From the NCBI GenBank assembly GCA_938038035.1, contig CALHQV010000014.1:1-6086 (forward strand): DNA of 6,086 nt. Direction: 5' to 3'. The notes under the pieces were generated by a model. It ran no database searches. It saw only the letters and a program-made list of their open reading frames with translations, and was not told the DNA's origin. The stretch comes from an uncultured Gemella sp. GTDB lineage: Bacteria > Bacillota > Bacilli > Staphylococcales > Gemellaceae. A program made the translations under genes and the position numbers. Numbering within the stretch: position 1 is the stretch's first letter; each line of letters starts with the position of its first letter. Below are positions 1 to 5,416 of this stretch, piece by piece.

Positions 1-115
1 TAGGGCTGTCTGAATGATTAATTTTTGATATTACACTTGAAAAGTATATTATTGTTAGTGCTATGTATATAATTGATGAAAGTAATGATAATCTTATAGC
101 AAGTTTTCTTGTCAT
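1..115 (-). CDS. N-terminal part of a membrane-anchored protein, fifth gene of the ABC/two-component operon (runs off the window)
   Basis: An open frame starts with ATG at 115-113, immediately after the TAG stop of the response regulator (118-116), and stays open to the window edge (38 codons). It begins MTRKLAIRLS and continues with a long hydrophobic stretch at about residues 9-29, then a polar part (residues 31-38, SKINHSDS). Basic residues followed by one hydrophobic helix indicate a signal anchor or uncleaved signal peptide, with the rest probably outside the cell; no clear cleavage motif is visible. An AAGGA ribosome binding site (125-129, 9 bases from the ATG) lies inside the end of the regulator gene, so the two are probably translationally coupled. 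I do not recognise the family. Position suggests an accessory membrane or secreted component of the transporter/sensor module, but that is inference from context. Confidence 0.7.
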   Translation of the reverse strand, partial: MTRKLAIRLSLLSSIIYIALTIIYFSSVISKINHSDSP

Positions 116-715
116 CTAAAGCCATCCTTCCTCAGTAGATTTTTTTACAGCTTCTGTTCTGTTTTTGCAGTTTAATTTTGTAAGGATGTTGGAAATATAA
201 TTTCTAATAGTTCCCTCGGATAAAAATAGTTCATTAGCAATTTCTTTATTTGAAAATCCTTCTTTAATTTTTAAAAGAATAATTTTTTCTTGGTTTGTTA
301 ATGGATTATGACTATTGAATATATTTTCCATTAGTTCAGGTGAGTATTCTTTGTTACCTGCTAAGACGTTGTTTATTGTTTTCATAAGTTCATCGATTGA
401 ACGGTCTTTTAAGACGTAGGCATCTACGTTATTTTTTATAGCACGCTCGAAATATCCCATTCGTTTAAATGTTGTTACAATAACAACTTTACAATGTATA
501 TTATTACTACGAATGTATTCTAGCACATCTAGTCCTGTTGCTTCAGGCATTTCTACATCGAGTATAGCTACGTCAATTTCATTGGTTGTGATTAAATCTA
601 TAGCTTCTTTTCCATCTTTAGCTTGAAGTACACTTTCAACACTATCTTCCATCGATAATAATGTTGCCATTGCATCTCGTAACATACTTTGATCTTCAGC
701 GATAAGTAATTTCAT
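116..715 (-). CDS. DesR-like response regulator, NarL/FixJ family
   Basis: Two-component transcription regulator of 199 residues, the same length as B. subtilis DesR as I recall it. The receiver domain (about 1-118) has the acidic pair E7-D8, phospho-acceptor D53 in LDVEMP, switch residues T81/T82 and the conserved K103 in VLKD. The C-terminal LuxR-type helix-turn-helix (about 138-199) reads PLTNQEK...SNKEIANELFLSEGTIRNYIS and ends in EGWL, close to the DesR ending. All phosphorylation residues are present, so it should be functional. The ATG at 715 has an AGGAGG site 5 bases upstream and lies 15 bases after the kinase stop, so kinase and regulator form one transcription unit. Its likely target is the operon's own promoter, with the palindrome at 3611-3624. 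No desaturase gene is nearby, so I do not assign desR itself; a YvfU-type regulator of the ABC genes fits better. Confidence 0.93.
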   Translation of the reverse strand: MKLLIAEDQSMLRDAMATLLSMEDSVESVLQAKDGKEAIDLITTNEIDVAILDVEMPEATGLDVLEYIRSNNIHCKVVIVTTFKRMGYFERAIKNNVDAYVLKDRSIDELMKTINNVLAGNKEYSPELMENIFNSHNPLTNQEKIILLKIKEGFSNKEIANELFLSEGTIRNYISNILTKLNCKNRTEAVKKSTEEGWL

Positions 716-730
716 ATTGTCCTCCTGTTT

Positions 731-1819
731 TTATTTATTAATAGTTACTTTGATAGTTGTAGGGGATTTTTTTGATGTTATATCTATTACTCCATTAACT
801 AGTTTAATTCTTTCTCTTATAGATGAAAGTTCCGTTCCGTTAATATTTTCAAAGCCATTACCGTTATCAGAGATAATAACAGTGTAGTTGTTATTAGATT
901 CATTTATTTCAATATTGCATTTATTAGCATTACTATGTTTAATGACATTATTCGTTAATTCTTTTAGTACCATTGTAATAGTCCATTCAACAAGCTGAGA
1001 TGGTAGAGCAGTCATATTATTTTTAATATCTAATGAAATATCAGCCATCGACATAATATCTGAAATAACTTTTAATTCTTCATTAATACTTCTGTGTTTT
1101 AATTTATTAATTATAGAACGTGTTTCTGTCATAGATGTACTACTGATTTCACTAATCTCTTTAAGTTCTTTTTTTGCAGCTTCAATATTATTTTTTTCTA
1201 AATACTTTTCAGCTAGTTCTGCTTTTAATTTTAGCATAACAAAGGTATGTCCGATACTATCATGCAAGTCGCGGCCTATTCTATTTCGTTCATTTTCAGC
1301 AAGAAGTAGATTAATATGTTCATTGTGTTTTAAACGTTCATTTTTTAATTTATTTCTTTCATAGGCATATTTTTGGGTAAAATAAGTTATGATACATATA
1401 GAAGAAAAAATAAATAGGATTATTCTATCTCCAATATTCATTTTTGGATTAGCAATTATATATAATGTTAGGGCATTTATTGTTATGAAAAAACTAATTG
1501 TTCTGTATGTGAAATACTTATCATGAAAATGCCAAACAAGTAGATTACTTAAATAAAAACTAAATAGAATGTTCGTTGGATATAAAACAATGGTCATGTA
1601 ACTGATATAAGCAATTAAATAAAACCATTCTGTAAAAACAAGAACTCTATTTTTTGTATATAACATTCCTATATATGAAGCGACGGCGAGAATAGTTAAG
1701 GGTAATGTATATTTTGGATAACTTCCACTAATAACATATACAAGTGGGAATATAAAAAATACCAAAGATAGATAAAACCCATAATTTCCCTTTAATAAAT
1801 TTAATAATTTTTTATACAT
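731..1819 (-). CDS. DesK-like membrane sensor histidine kinase (HisKA_3 type)
   Basis: Sensor kinase of 362 residues, partner of the adjacent regulator. The N-terminal half holds five to six membrane helices (about 14-31, 38-55, 61-80, 83-98, 106-123, 131-149) joined by short loops, with no large extracellular domain. Such kinases sense the membrane or a partner transporter. A charged linker (about 150-178) leads to the HisKA_3 dimerisation domain with phospho-acceptor H186 in RIGRDLHDSIG. The HATPase domain follows, with an N box KELTNNVIKHS (N290, N291, H295) and a G1 box SDNGNGF (D318, G320, G322). The expected HGLxGMRER stretch near 328-337 reads GTELSSIRER, lacking two usual glycines. 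An upstream in-frame ATG (1849) would add 10 residues, but the ATG at 1819 has an AAGGAG site 6 bases before it and is preferred. The stimulus cannot be read from sequence. Confidence 0.92.
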   Translation of the reverse strand: MYKKLLNLLKGNYGFYLSLVFFIFPLVYVISGSYPKYTLPLTILAVASYIGMLYTKNRVLVFTEWFYLIAYISYMTIVLYPTNILFSFYLSNLLVWHFHDKYFTYRTISFFITINALTLYIIANPKMNIGDRIILFIFSSICIITYFTQKYAYERNKLKNERLKHNEHINLLLAENERNRIGRDLHDSIGHTFVMLKLKAELAEKYLEKNNIEAAKKELKEISEISSTSMTETRSIINKLKHRSINEELKVISDIMSMADISLDIKNNMTALPSQLVEWTITMVLKELTNNVIKHSNANKCNIEINESNNNYTVIISDNGNGFENINGTELSSIRERIKLVNGVIDITSKKSPTTIKVTINK

Positions 1820-1825
1820 TTTAAT

Positions 1826-1831
1826 CTCCTT
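1826..1831 (-). promoter_or_regulatory. Ribosome binding site deciding the kinase start
   Basis: AAGGAG on the minus strand, 6 bases before the ATG at 1819-1817. It selects the MYKKLLN start over the in-frame ATG at 1849, which would place this motif inside the coding region and has no comparable site of its own. Confidence 0.85.
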
Positions 1832-1855
1832 ATTCTTTAATAATATCATAATAAT

Positions 1856-1888
1856 ATAAGAGTGTGAATATTATATCCGCACTCTTAT
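1856..1888 (-). other. Intergenic hairpin between permease and kinase genes (attenuator, processing site or partial terminator)
   Basis: ATAAGAGTGTG (1856-1866) pairs with CGCACTCTTAT (1878-1888): 11 base pairs including one G·U, with an 11-base loop (1867-1877). It starts 4 bases after the permease stop codon. On the minus strand the stem is followed by mixed A/T sequence rather than a clean T run, so it is not a strong intrinsic terminator. It could stabilise the transporter mRNA or reduce read-through into the kinase and regulator genes. The loop side contains a perfect TATAAT (minus strand, 1875-1870), but no convincing -35 box lies 16-18 bases upstream. Confidence 0.6.
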
Positions 1889-1892
1889 GTTA

Positions 1893-2633
1893 TTATTTTG
1901 ATTCTCTTCTGTTTTTTATTACCAATGTAGCAATTATACATACAAATGAATATGCTAGAAGTATAGTCAGAGCCTTATATGAGAAAATATCTTCTTTAAT
2001 ATATTTATTAACGAACTCTAATAGATAATAGGTTGGTGTCAGTTTAGATATATTTTGTAACCATTCTGGGAAAAGGTAAGTAGGCCACCAAAGTCCACCT
2101 AGCATAGCAAGCCCTAGATATAGTATGTTTGCTAGAAGAGAAAGTTTTTCTTCTGACTTAATAAGACTTAGGAGCAATCCCATACCTAAAAATGTAATAC
2201 TTCCGATAAGCATTAGAACACCAGACATAACCCATTCACGAGCTGTCATATTAACGCCCCTAAAGATATGACCAACAGCAAATACAACAACTATTGATAT
2301 AATAAATGTAATTATTAGACGAATAAAACGAGCAAGGTAATATTCAGATATTTTTACAGGAGAATTATTTAATATATGTAGATAGTTATTTTTCTCATCT
2401 TCTTTTATAGAAATAGGAAGAGAAAATAGGGCAAAACTTATACTACTGAATGCAGTCATAGAGATAAGCATATCTTTTACTACACGTGCTTTTATTTCAG
2501 GGTCATCGAATTGCTGCATTCCAGAAAATAGTATAAAGAAGATGACTGGAAAACCTAATCCCATTATAAAATTAGTTAAGTTTCTTTTTATGAATATAAA
2601 TTCTATGTTTAATAAGTTGACAAGATTTTTCAT
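1893..2633 (-). CDS. ABC-2 type transporter permease
   Basis: Integral membrane subunit of 246 residues, a usual length for single-domain ABC-2 permeases. Six hydrophobic segments are visible at about 21-38, 56-74, 102-121, 134-157, 164-182 and 218-238. The stretch GGLWWPTYLFPEWLQNISKL (179-198), between helices five and six, followed by TPTYYLLEF, is a hallmark of ABC-2 export permeases. Its ATG overlaps the ATPase stop codon by one base (TAATG), with AGGAG 7 bases upstream, so the two proteins are translationally coupled and should form the transporter, presumably as a permease dimer with two ATPases. The pairing with a DesK/DesR-type system resembles YvfS of B. subtilis. The family exports drugs, lantibiotics, polyene-type antibiotics or lipids; the substrate here is unknown. 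No truncation is apparent. Confidence 0.9.
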   Translation of the reverse strand: MKNLVNLLNIEFIFIKRNLTNFIMGLGFPVIFFILFSGMQQFDDPEIKARVVKDMLISMTAFSSISFALFSLPISIKEDEKNNYLHILNNSPVKISEYYLARFIRLIITFIISIVVVFAVGHIFRGVNMTAREWVMSGVLMLIGSITFLGMGLLLSLIKSEEKLSLLANILYLGLAMLGGLWWPTYLFPEWLQNISKLTPTYYLLEFVNKYIKEDIFSYKALTILLAYSFVCIIATLVIKNRRESK

Positions 2634-3532
2634 TATTTATCTCCTTTATTATCTTTTGTAGTTACAAAAATACTATCTAATAGAGTTCTGTTTTGAATTT
2701 CAATTTCTTTAAATGTGCAACCATCTTCTTGTAATATGCTCCATATTTTGTCTGGTTGTTTAGTTAAGAAGTTGAAGCTATCAGTTTTTATTTCTAAATT
2801 ATTTACAAGTTCATTATTTTTTAACAAATCTAGGTATCTTATAGGTAGTGTGAAGTATTTTTCTATTTCTTCAGCACGCATAGCATGTGGAGTAGTATCA
2901 CGAATAAGTTTTCCTTTATTTAGAACTAAGATTCTATCTGCGGTATGTTCTACTTCTTCAATGTAGTGCGATGAATAAATAATAGTTAGTCCTTTGTTTT
3001 TTAAGTTGTTCACAATTTCCCAAAATCTGATACGTGTTGATGTATCCATTCCAGCTGTTGGTTCATCTAAGAAAATTAATTTTGGTCTTCCTATTAATGT
3101 TATAATAAAAGATAATAATCTTTTTTGGCCTCCAGATAATTTAGAAGCGAAATTATCTTTTTGAGACTCATCAAATCTTAGCAGTTCATCGATTTCTTCA
3201 TTTGTTAACGGATTTTTATACAATTTCTGTATGAAATTGAGTAGTTCTTTTACTTTTAGTTTTTCAGGGACAACATTTTCCTGAGGAAGTATGTTAAGAA
3301 ATTCTTTTAGTTTTTGGTTACCTGGATTTAGAGAATTAATTTTTATTGAACCTGAGTTGATAAATTTATTTCCTAATAGACAGTTCATTAGAGTAGTCTT
3401 ACCAGCTCCATTAGGTCCAATTAAAGCAATACATTCACCAGAATTTACTTCAAAAGAAATATCATTTAAGATGTTTTTTCCTTTAATAGTTTTTGTTATG
3501 TTTTTTGCTTCTATAATATTATTTAATGACAT
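2633..3532 (-). CDS. ABC transporter ATP-binding protein
   Basis: Cytoplasmic ATPase of 299 residues that powers the adjacent permease. All nucleotide-binding motifs are intact: Walker A GPNGAGKTT (39-47), Q-loop Q84 in LPQE, signature LSGGQ (132-136), Walker B LIFLDEP (152-158, catalytic E157), D-loop near 162 and H-loop H189 in SSHYIEE. After about residue 225 comes a 70-residue C-terminal extension of the kind often seen in drug-export ATPases. It is the first gene of the operon. A longer reading from GTG at 3541 is possible, but that GTG is itself part of the GAGGTG ribosome binding site, 6 bases before the ATG at 3532, so the shorter start (MSLNNIIEAK) is chosen. The closest functional model is YvfR or an Lnr-type ATPase; the substrate is not identifiable. 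Confidence 0.94.
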   Translation of the reverse strand: MSLNNIIEAKNITKTIKGKNILNDISFEVNSGECIALIGPNGAGKTTLMNCLLGNKFINSGSIKINSLNPGNQKLKEFLNILPQENVVPEKLKVKELLNFIQKLYKNPLTNEEIDELLRFDESQKDNFASKLSGGQKRLLSFIITLIGRPKLIFLDEPTAGMDTSTRIRFWEIVNNLKNKGLTIIYSSHYIEEVEHTADRILVLNKGKLIRDTTPHAMRAEEIEKYFTLPIRYLDLLKNNELVNNLEIKTDSFNFLTKQPDKIWSILQEDGCTFKEIEIQNRTLLDSIFVTTKDNKGDK

Positions 3533-3538
3533 TTTCTT

Positions 3539-3544
3539 CACCTC
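3539..3544 (-). promoter_or_regulatory. Ribosome binding site deciding the ATPase start
   Basis: GAGGTG on the minus strand, 6 bases before the ATG at 3532-3530. The GTG within it is in frame and could be mistaken for a start three codons further upstream. Confidence 0.8.
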
Positions 3545-3546
3545 GT

Positions 3547-3571
3547 CTTTGATAATTAAATTATATCAAAG
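3547..3571. promoter_or_regulatory. Inverted repeat covering the -10 region of the ABC operon promoter
   Basis: CTTTGATA (3547-3554) and TATCAAAG (3564-3571) are perfect 8-bp inverted arms around a 9-base AT-only spacer. The repeat spans the -10 hexamer and the predicted transcription start. It could be a repressor operator, a 5' leader hairpin fragment, or chance in AT-rich DNA; no binding protein can be named. Confidence 0.4.
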
Positions 3572-3588
3572 TAGGAGAGTGTCTTTTA
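3560..3588 (-). promoter_or_regulatory. Predicted promoter of the ABC/two-component operon
   Basis: On the minus strand a consensus TATAAT lies at 3565-3560, predicting a start near 3553 and a leader of about 20 bases before the ATG at 3532. At 17-bp spacing the -35 position (3588-3583) reads TAAAAG, a poor match to TTGACA. A perfect -10 with a defective -35 fits a promoter that needs an activator, here plausibly the operon's own response regulator bound just upstream. Confidence 0.65.
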
Positions 3589-3596
3589 GTAGGTAA

Positions 3597-3624
3597 TGTC
3601 ACGAAGTAATATGACAAATGTCAT
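3597..3624. promoter_or_regulatory. Candidate response-regulator operator: 14-bp palindrome plus third half-site
   Basis: Positions 3611-3624 form a perfect palindrome, ATGACAAATGTCAT (6-bp arms, 2-bp centre). A further TGTCA lies at 3597-3601, exactly 22 bp (about two helical turns) from the TGTCA at 3619-3623. Relative to the predicted start, the palindrome is centred near -64 and the extra half-site near -46, positions from which NarL-family dimers usually activate. The assignment to the DesR-like regulator encoded downstream is inferred from location and symmetry. Confidence 0.6.
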
Positions 3625-3661
3625 AAAAAAAAGAGACTTAAGGGGCTGATCCAAAAGTCCT
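3625..3661 (-). terminator. Probable intrinsic terminator for the epimerase-like gene
   Basis: Read on the minus strand, AGGACTT (3661-3655) can pair with AAGTCTCT (3639-3632, one bulged base), and an uninterrupted run of eight T follows (3632-3625). The stem is short, with a 15-base loop. It is aided by the longer pairing of 3637-3645 with 3813-3821. It would end minus-strand transcripts from the epimerase-like gene just before the operator of the ABC operon. Confidence 0.5.
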
Positions 3662-3821
3662 AAATTTTAACAAAGTGTATATGAAAACTCATAGACGTAG
3701 TGGTTTATTGATATCTAAATACGCTTTATAAAAGCTTTTTAGATATCTAATAAACTTTGCTGGGATGACTCGACAAAATCGATTTCTTCGAAATCACGAT
3801 TTTTGAGTCACTCCCTTTAAG
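3637..3821. repeat. Structured intergenic element with terminal inverted repeats (MITE-like)
   Basis: This 185-base stretch has no credible gene but is full of dyad symmetry. Its ends, CTTAAGGGG (3637-3645) and CCCTTTAAG (3813-3821), are inverted repeats with one G·U. Hairpin A (3703-3755) pairs 3703-3709 with 3749-3755 and 3710-3719 with 3738-3747, and continues with a few more pairs to a tiny loop at 3728-3730; both arms contain GATATCTAAA. Hairpin B (3762-3815) pairs GGGA with TCCC, TGACTC with GAGTCA, AAAATCG with CGATTTT and ATTTC with GAAAT around a TTC loop. The layout suggests a non-autonomous mobile repeat, or a dispersed intergenic repeat doubling as terminator. Copy number elsewhere in the genome is unknown, so its mobile origin is unproven. 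Confidence 0.55.
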
Positions 3822-3834
3822 CCGGTGTATATAA

Positions 3835-4434
3835 TTATTCCATATCTTTTATTTCAATAATAGTTGAATCAGTATTGTCCAGAATAGTTTTAACTACAGA
3901 TTCTGCTACTTTTTCAACTGGGAGTGGATAAACATTTTTGAAAAATGTAATACCTAATTTTGAAAACAATTTAATCGGTAATATATTGAAATAAGAGGTA
4001 AGCCTGTCTTTACCATACATAAGACCAGGACGTACTATTAGATAATCTAATTTTGAATCTTTCACTAATATTTCTCCAGCAACCTTACTTTCTAAATATT
4101 GCTTGAAGCCACCGTTTGCAGAAAAGTAGACAAGTTTATTGATATTTTGTTTTTGGCATAGTTTAATTGTTTGTGCCACACTTTCTGTATTTAGTTTTGA
4201 ATAGAGCTTTTTATTTTTAATTGTTCCGATTAAATGGATGATGATATCGTAGGTTTCGTTTATCATTATATTATCAAGATCAAAAATATCTCCTTGTATC
4301 CATGTTGCTTCTTCACTAGTGATAGAGTGGTTTTGCGATCTAGATAAGTAGCTAACTTTTACTTTGTTTTCTGTGAATTCTTTAATTAATGCTTGGCCTA
4401 CAAAGCCATTGCCGCCGATTAGTAGTATGTTCAT
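3835..4434 (-). CDS. NAD(P)-binding epimerase/dehydratase-like protein (atypical SDR)
   Basis: A 199-residue Rossmann-fold protein. The dinucleotide-binding loop is GGNGFVGQ (7-14) after a hydrophobic first strand. Later strands show D49 in GDIFD and IIHLIG (65-70). A likely active-site serine sits in YFSANGG (S105), with a YLESK motif (Y113, K117) matching the SDR YxxxK pattern, followed by RPGLMYG (135-141). It resembles the short atypical SDR group related to NDUFA9/NmrA-like and YbjT-type proteins, which often bind NAD(P) without a known reaction, so no substrate is assigned. The length is at the short end, with only a small C-terminal part. The ATG at 4434 has GAGG 5 bases upstream. It appears to be a single-gene unit, divergent from the patatin gene and followed by the structured element at 3637-3821. 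Confidence 0.85.
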   Translation of the reverse strand: MNILLIGGNGFVGQALIKEFTENKVKVSYLSRSQNHSITSEEATWIQGDIFDLDNIMINETYDIIIHLIGTIKNKKLYSKLNTESVAQTIKLCQKQNINKLVYFSANGGFKQYLESKVAGEILVKDSKLDYLIVRPGLMYGKDRLTSYFNILPIKLFSKLGITFFKNVYPLPVEKVAESVVKTILDNTDSTIIEIKDME

Positions 4435-4469
4435 ATGTACCTCAAATTAAATTATTTTTCTCATTTTAA

Positions 4470-4498
4470 ATAGTAACATAACTTAGTACCCGAGTAAA
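4470..4498 (-). promoter_or_regulatory. Predicted promoter of the epimerase-like gene
   Basis: On the minus strand TTTACT (4498-4493) and TACTAT (4475-4470) are separated by 17 bp. Each matches the housekeeping consensus at four of six positions. The predicted start near 4463 gives a leader of about 28 bases. Confidence 0.45.
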
Positions 4499-4503
4499 TT
4501 TAT

Positions 4504-4532
4504 TTAAACTAATGAAAAAAAGATGATATAAT
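4504..4532 (+). promoter_or_regulatory. Predicted promoter of the patatin-msrB operon
   Basis: A perfect TATAAT (4527-4532) lies 17 bp downstream of TTAAAC (4504-4509, three of six matches). The predicted start near 4539 leaves a leader of about 20 bases containing the AAAGGAG ribosome binding site at 4545-4551. Confidence 0.65.
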
Positions 4533-4560
4533 AGTATCAATTTAAAAGGAGTGTGATTGA

Positions 4561-5415
4561 ATGAAAGTAGGTTTAGTATTAGAAGGTGGGGCTATGAGAG
4601 GATTATTTACAGCAGGTGTCCTTGATGTGTTCTTAGAAAATGATATAGAAGTTACTGATATTGTTGGAGTTTCTGCAGGAACACTTTTTGGAGTAAACTA
4701 TGTTTCTAAACAACCTAAAAGAGCACTACGATACAATGTTAATTATATTAATGATAAAAGATATATGAGTTTAAAAAGTTGGATAAGAACAGGTAATTTA
4801 ATAAATAAAGACTTTACGTACTATAAAGTTCCATTTCAACTAGATGTATTTGATAATAAAACGTTTAAAGAATCTAAGACTAGTTTTTATGCGACAGTAA
4901 CTAATATTGAAAATGGGGAAGCGGAGTTTATAAAAATCCATGATCCTTATCTGCAAATGGAGACTTTAAGAGCCACTTCTGCATTACCATTTATTTCAGA
5001 AATAATAGAAGTAGATGGGAAAAAGTATCTAGATGGTGGAATAGCTAATAGCATACCGATAGACTTCTTTGAAAAACAAAACTTTGATAAAATTATTATT
5101 ATACTGACAAGACCTATTACATATAGAAAGAAAAAATCAACAAGTCTACAATTTAAGTTATTTTATAAGAAATATCCGCATCTAATTGAAAAGTTGGAGA
5201 ATAGATATAAGAATTATAATGAGACGGTTGAAAGGATACTTGAGTTAGAAAGGCAAGGGAAAGTATTTGTCATAAGACCTAGTGAAGATATTAATGTAAA
5301 GCGACTTGAAAAAGATATTAAAAAACTAAACCACGTGTATAATTTAGGGATAAAAGATGGAAAACATATTATAGAAAATTTAAAAGAATATATAAGTTAT
5401 AAAGGAGAGAAATAA
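4561..5415 (+). CDS. Patatin-like phospholipase family protein (YjjU-like)
   Basis: A 284-residue serine hydrolase of the patatin family, expected to cleave acyl chains from phospholipids or other lipids with a Ser-Asp dyad. The N-terminus carries the glycine-rich oxyanion-hole loop EGGAMRG (8-14). The nucleophile is S38 in the elbow GVSAG (36-40), and the catalytic aspartate is D158 in DGG (158-160). ATSALPF (138-144) is another conserved segment. The start sequence and length resemble the E. coli YjjU subgroup. There is no signal peptide or membrane helix, so it is probably cytoplasmic or peripherally membrane-bound. The C-terminal third is rich in lysine, glutamate and tyrosine. The ATG at 4561 follows AAAGGAG by 9 bases. 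It lies one base ahead of msrB, so both are co-transcribed; its physiological substrate is not known. Confidence 0.9.
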   Translation: MKVGLVLEGGAMRGLFTAGVLDVFLENDIEVTDIVGVSAGTLFGVNYVSKQPKRALRYNVNYINDKRYMSLKSWIRTGNLINKDFTYYKVPFQLDVFDNKTFKESKTSFYATVTNIENGEAEFIKIHDPYLQMETLRATSALPFISEIIEVDGKKYLDGGIANSIPIDFFEKQNFDKIIIILTRPITYRKKKSTSLQFKLFYKKYPHLIEKLENRYKNYNETVERILELERQGKVFVIRPSEDINVKRLEKDIKKLNHVYNLGIKDGKHIIENLKEYISYKGEK

Positions 5416-5416
5416 A

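Noticed and set aside
18..119. Plus-strand open stretch of 33 codons ending in TAA at 117-119
   Set aside because: It has a TGA just upstream and no start with a ribosome binding site. The minus-strand frame with ATG at 115, a ribosome binding site and a membrane helix explains the stretch better.
116..1819. Naming the kinase and regulator desK and desR
   Set aside because: The regulator is DesR-like in length and motifs, but no fatty acid desaturase gene is present and the operon partner is an ABC exporter, so a YvfTU-like role is at least as likely.
2715..2966. Plus-strand 83-codon open frame
   Set aside because: It is antisense to the ATPase C-terminal region, has no ribosome binding site and no recognisable protein features; it is a shadow of the real gene.
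3533..3541. GTG start for the ATPase at 3541
   Set aside because: The GTG forms part of the GAGGTG ribosome binding site for the ATG at 3532, and no other site lies upstream of it.
3291..3596. Plus-strand 101-codon open frame
   Set aside because: It lies antisense to the conserved N-terminal half of the ATPase (Walker A region) and runs across the ABC promoter; it is a by-product of that coding sequence.
3637..3821. Remnant of a full insertion sequence
   Set aside because: The ends are inverted repeats, but no transposase fragment is visible in any frame and no target-site duplication is obvious; only a MITE-like or structural-repeat call is supportable.
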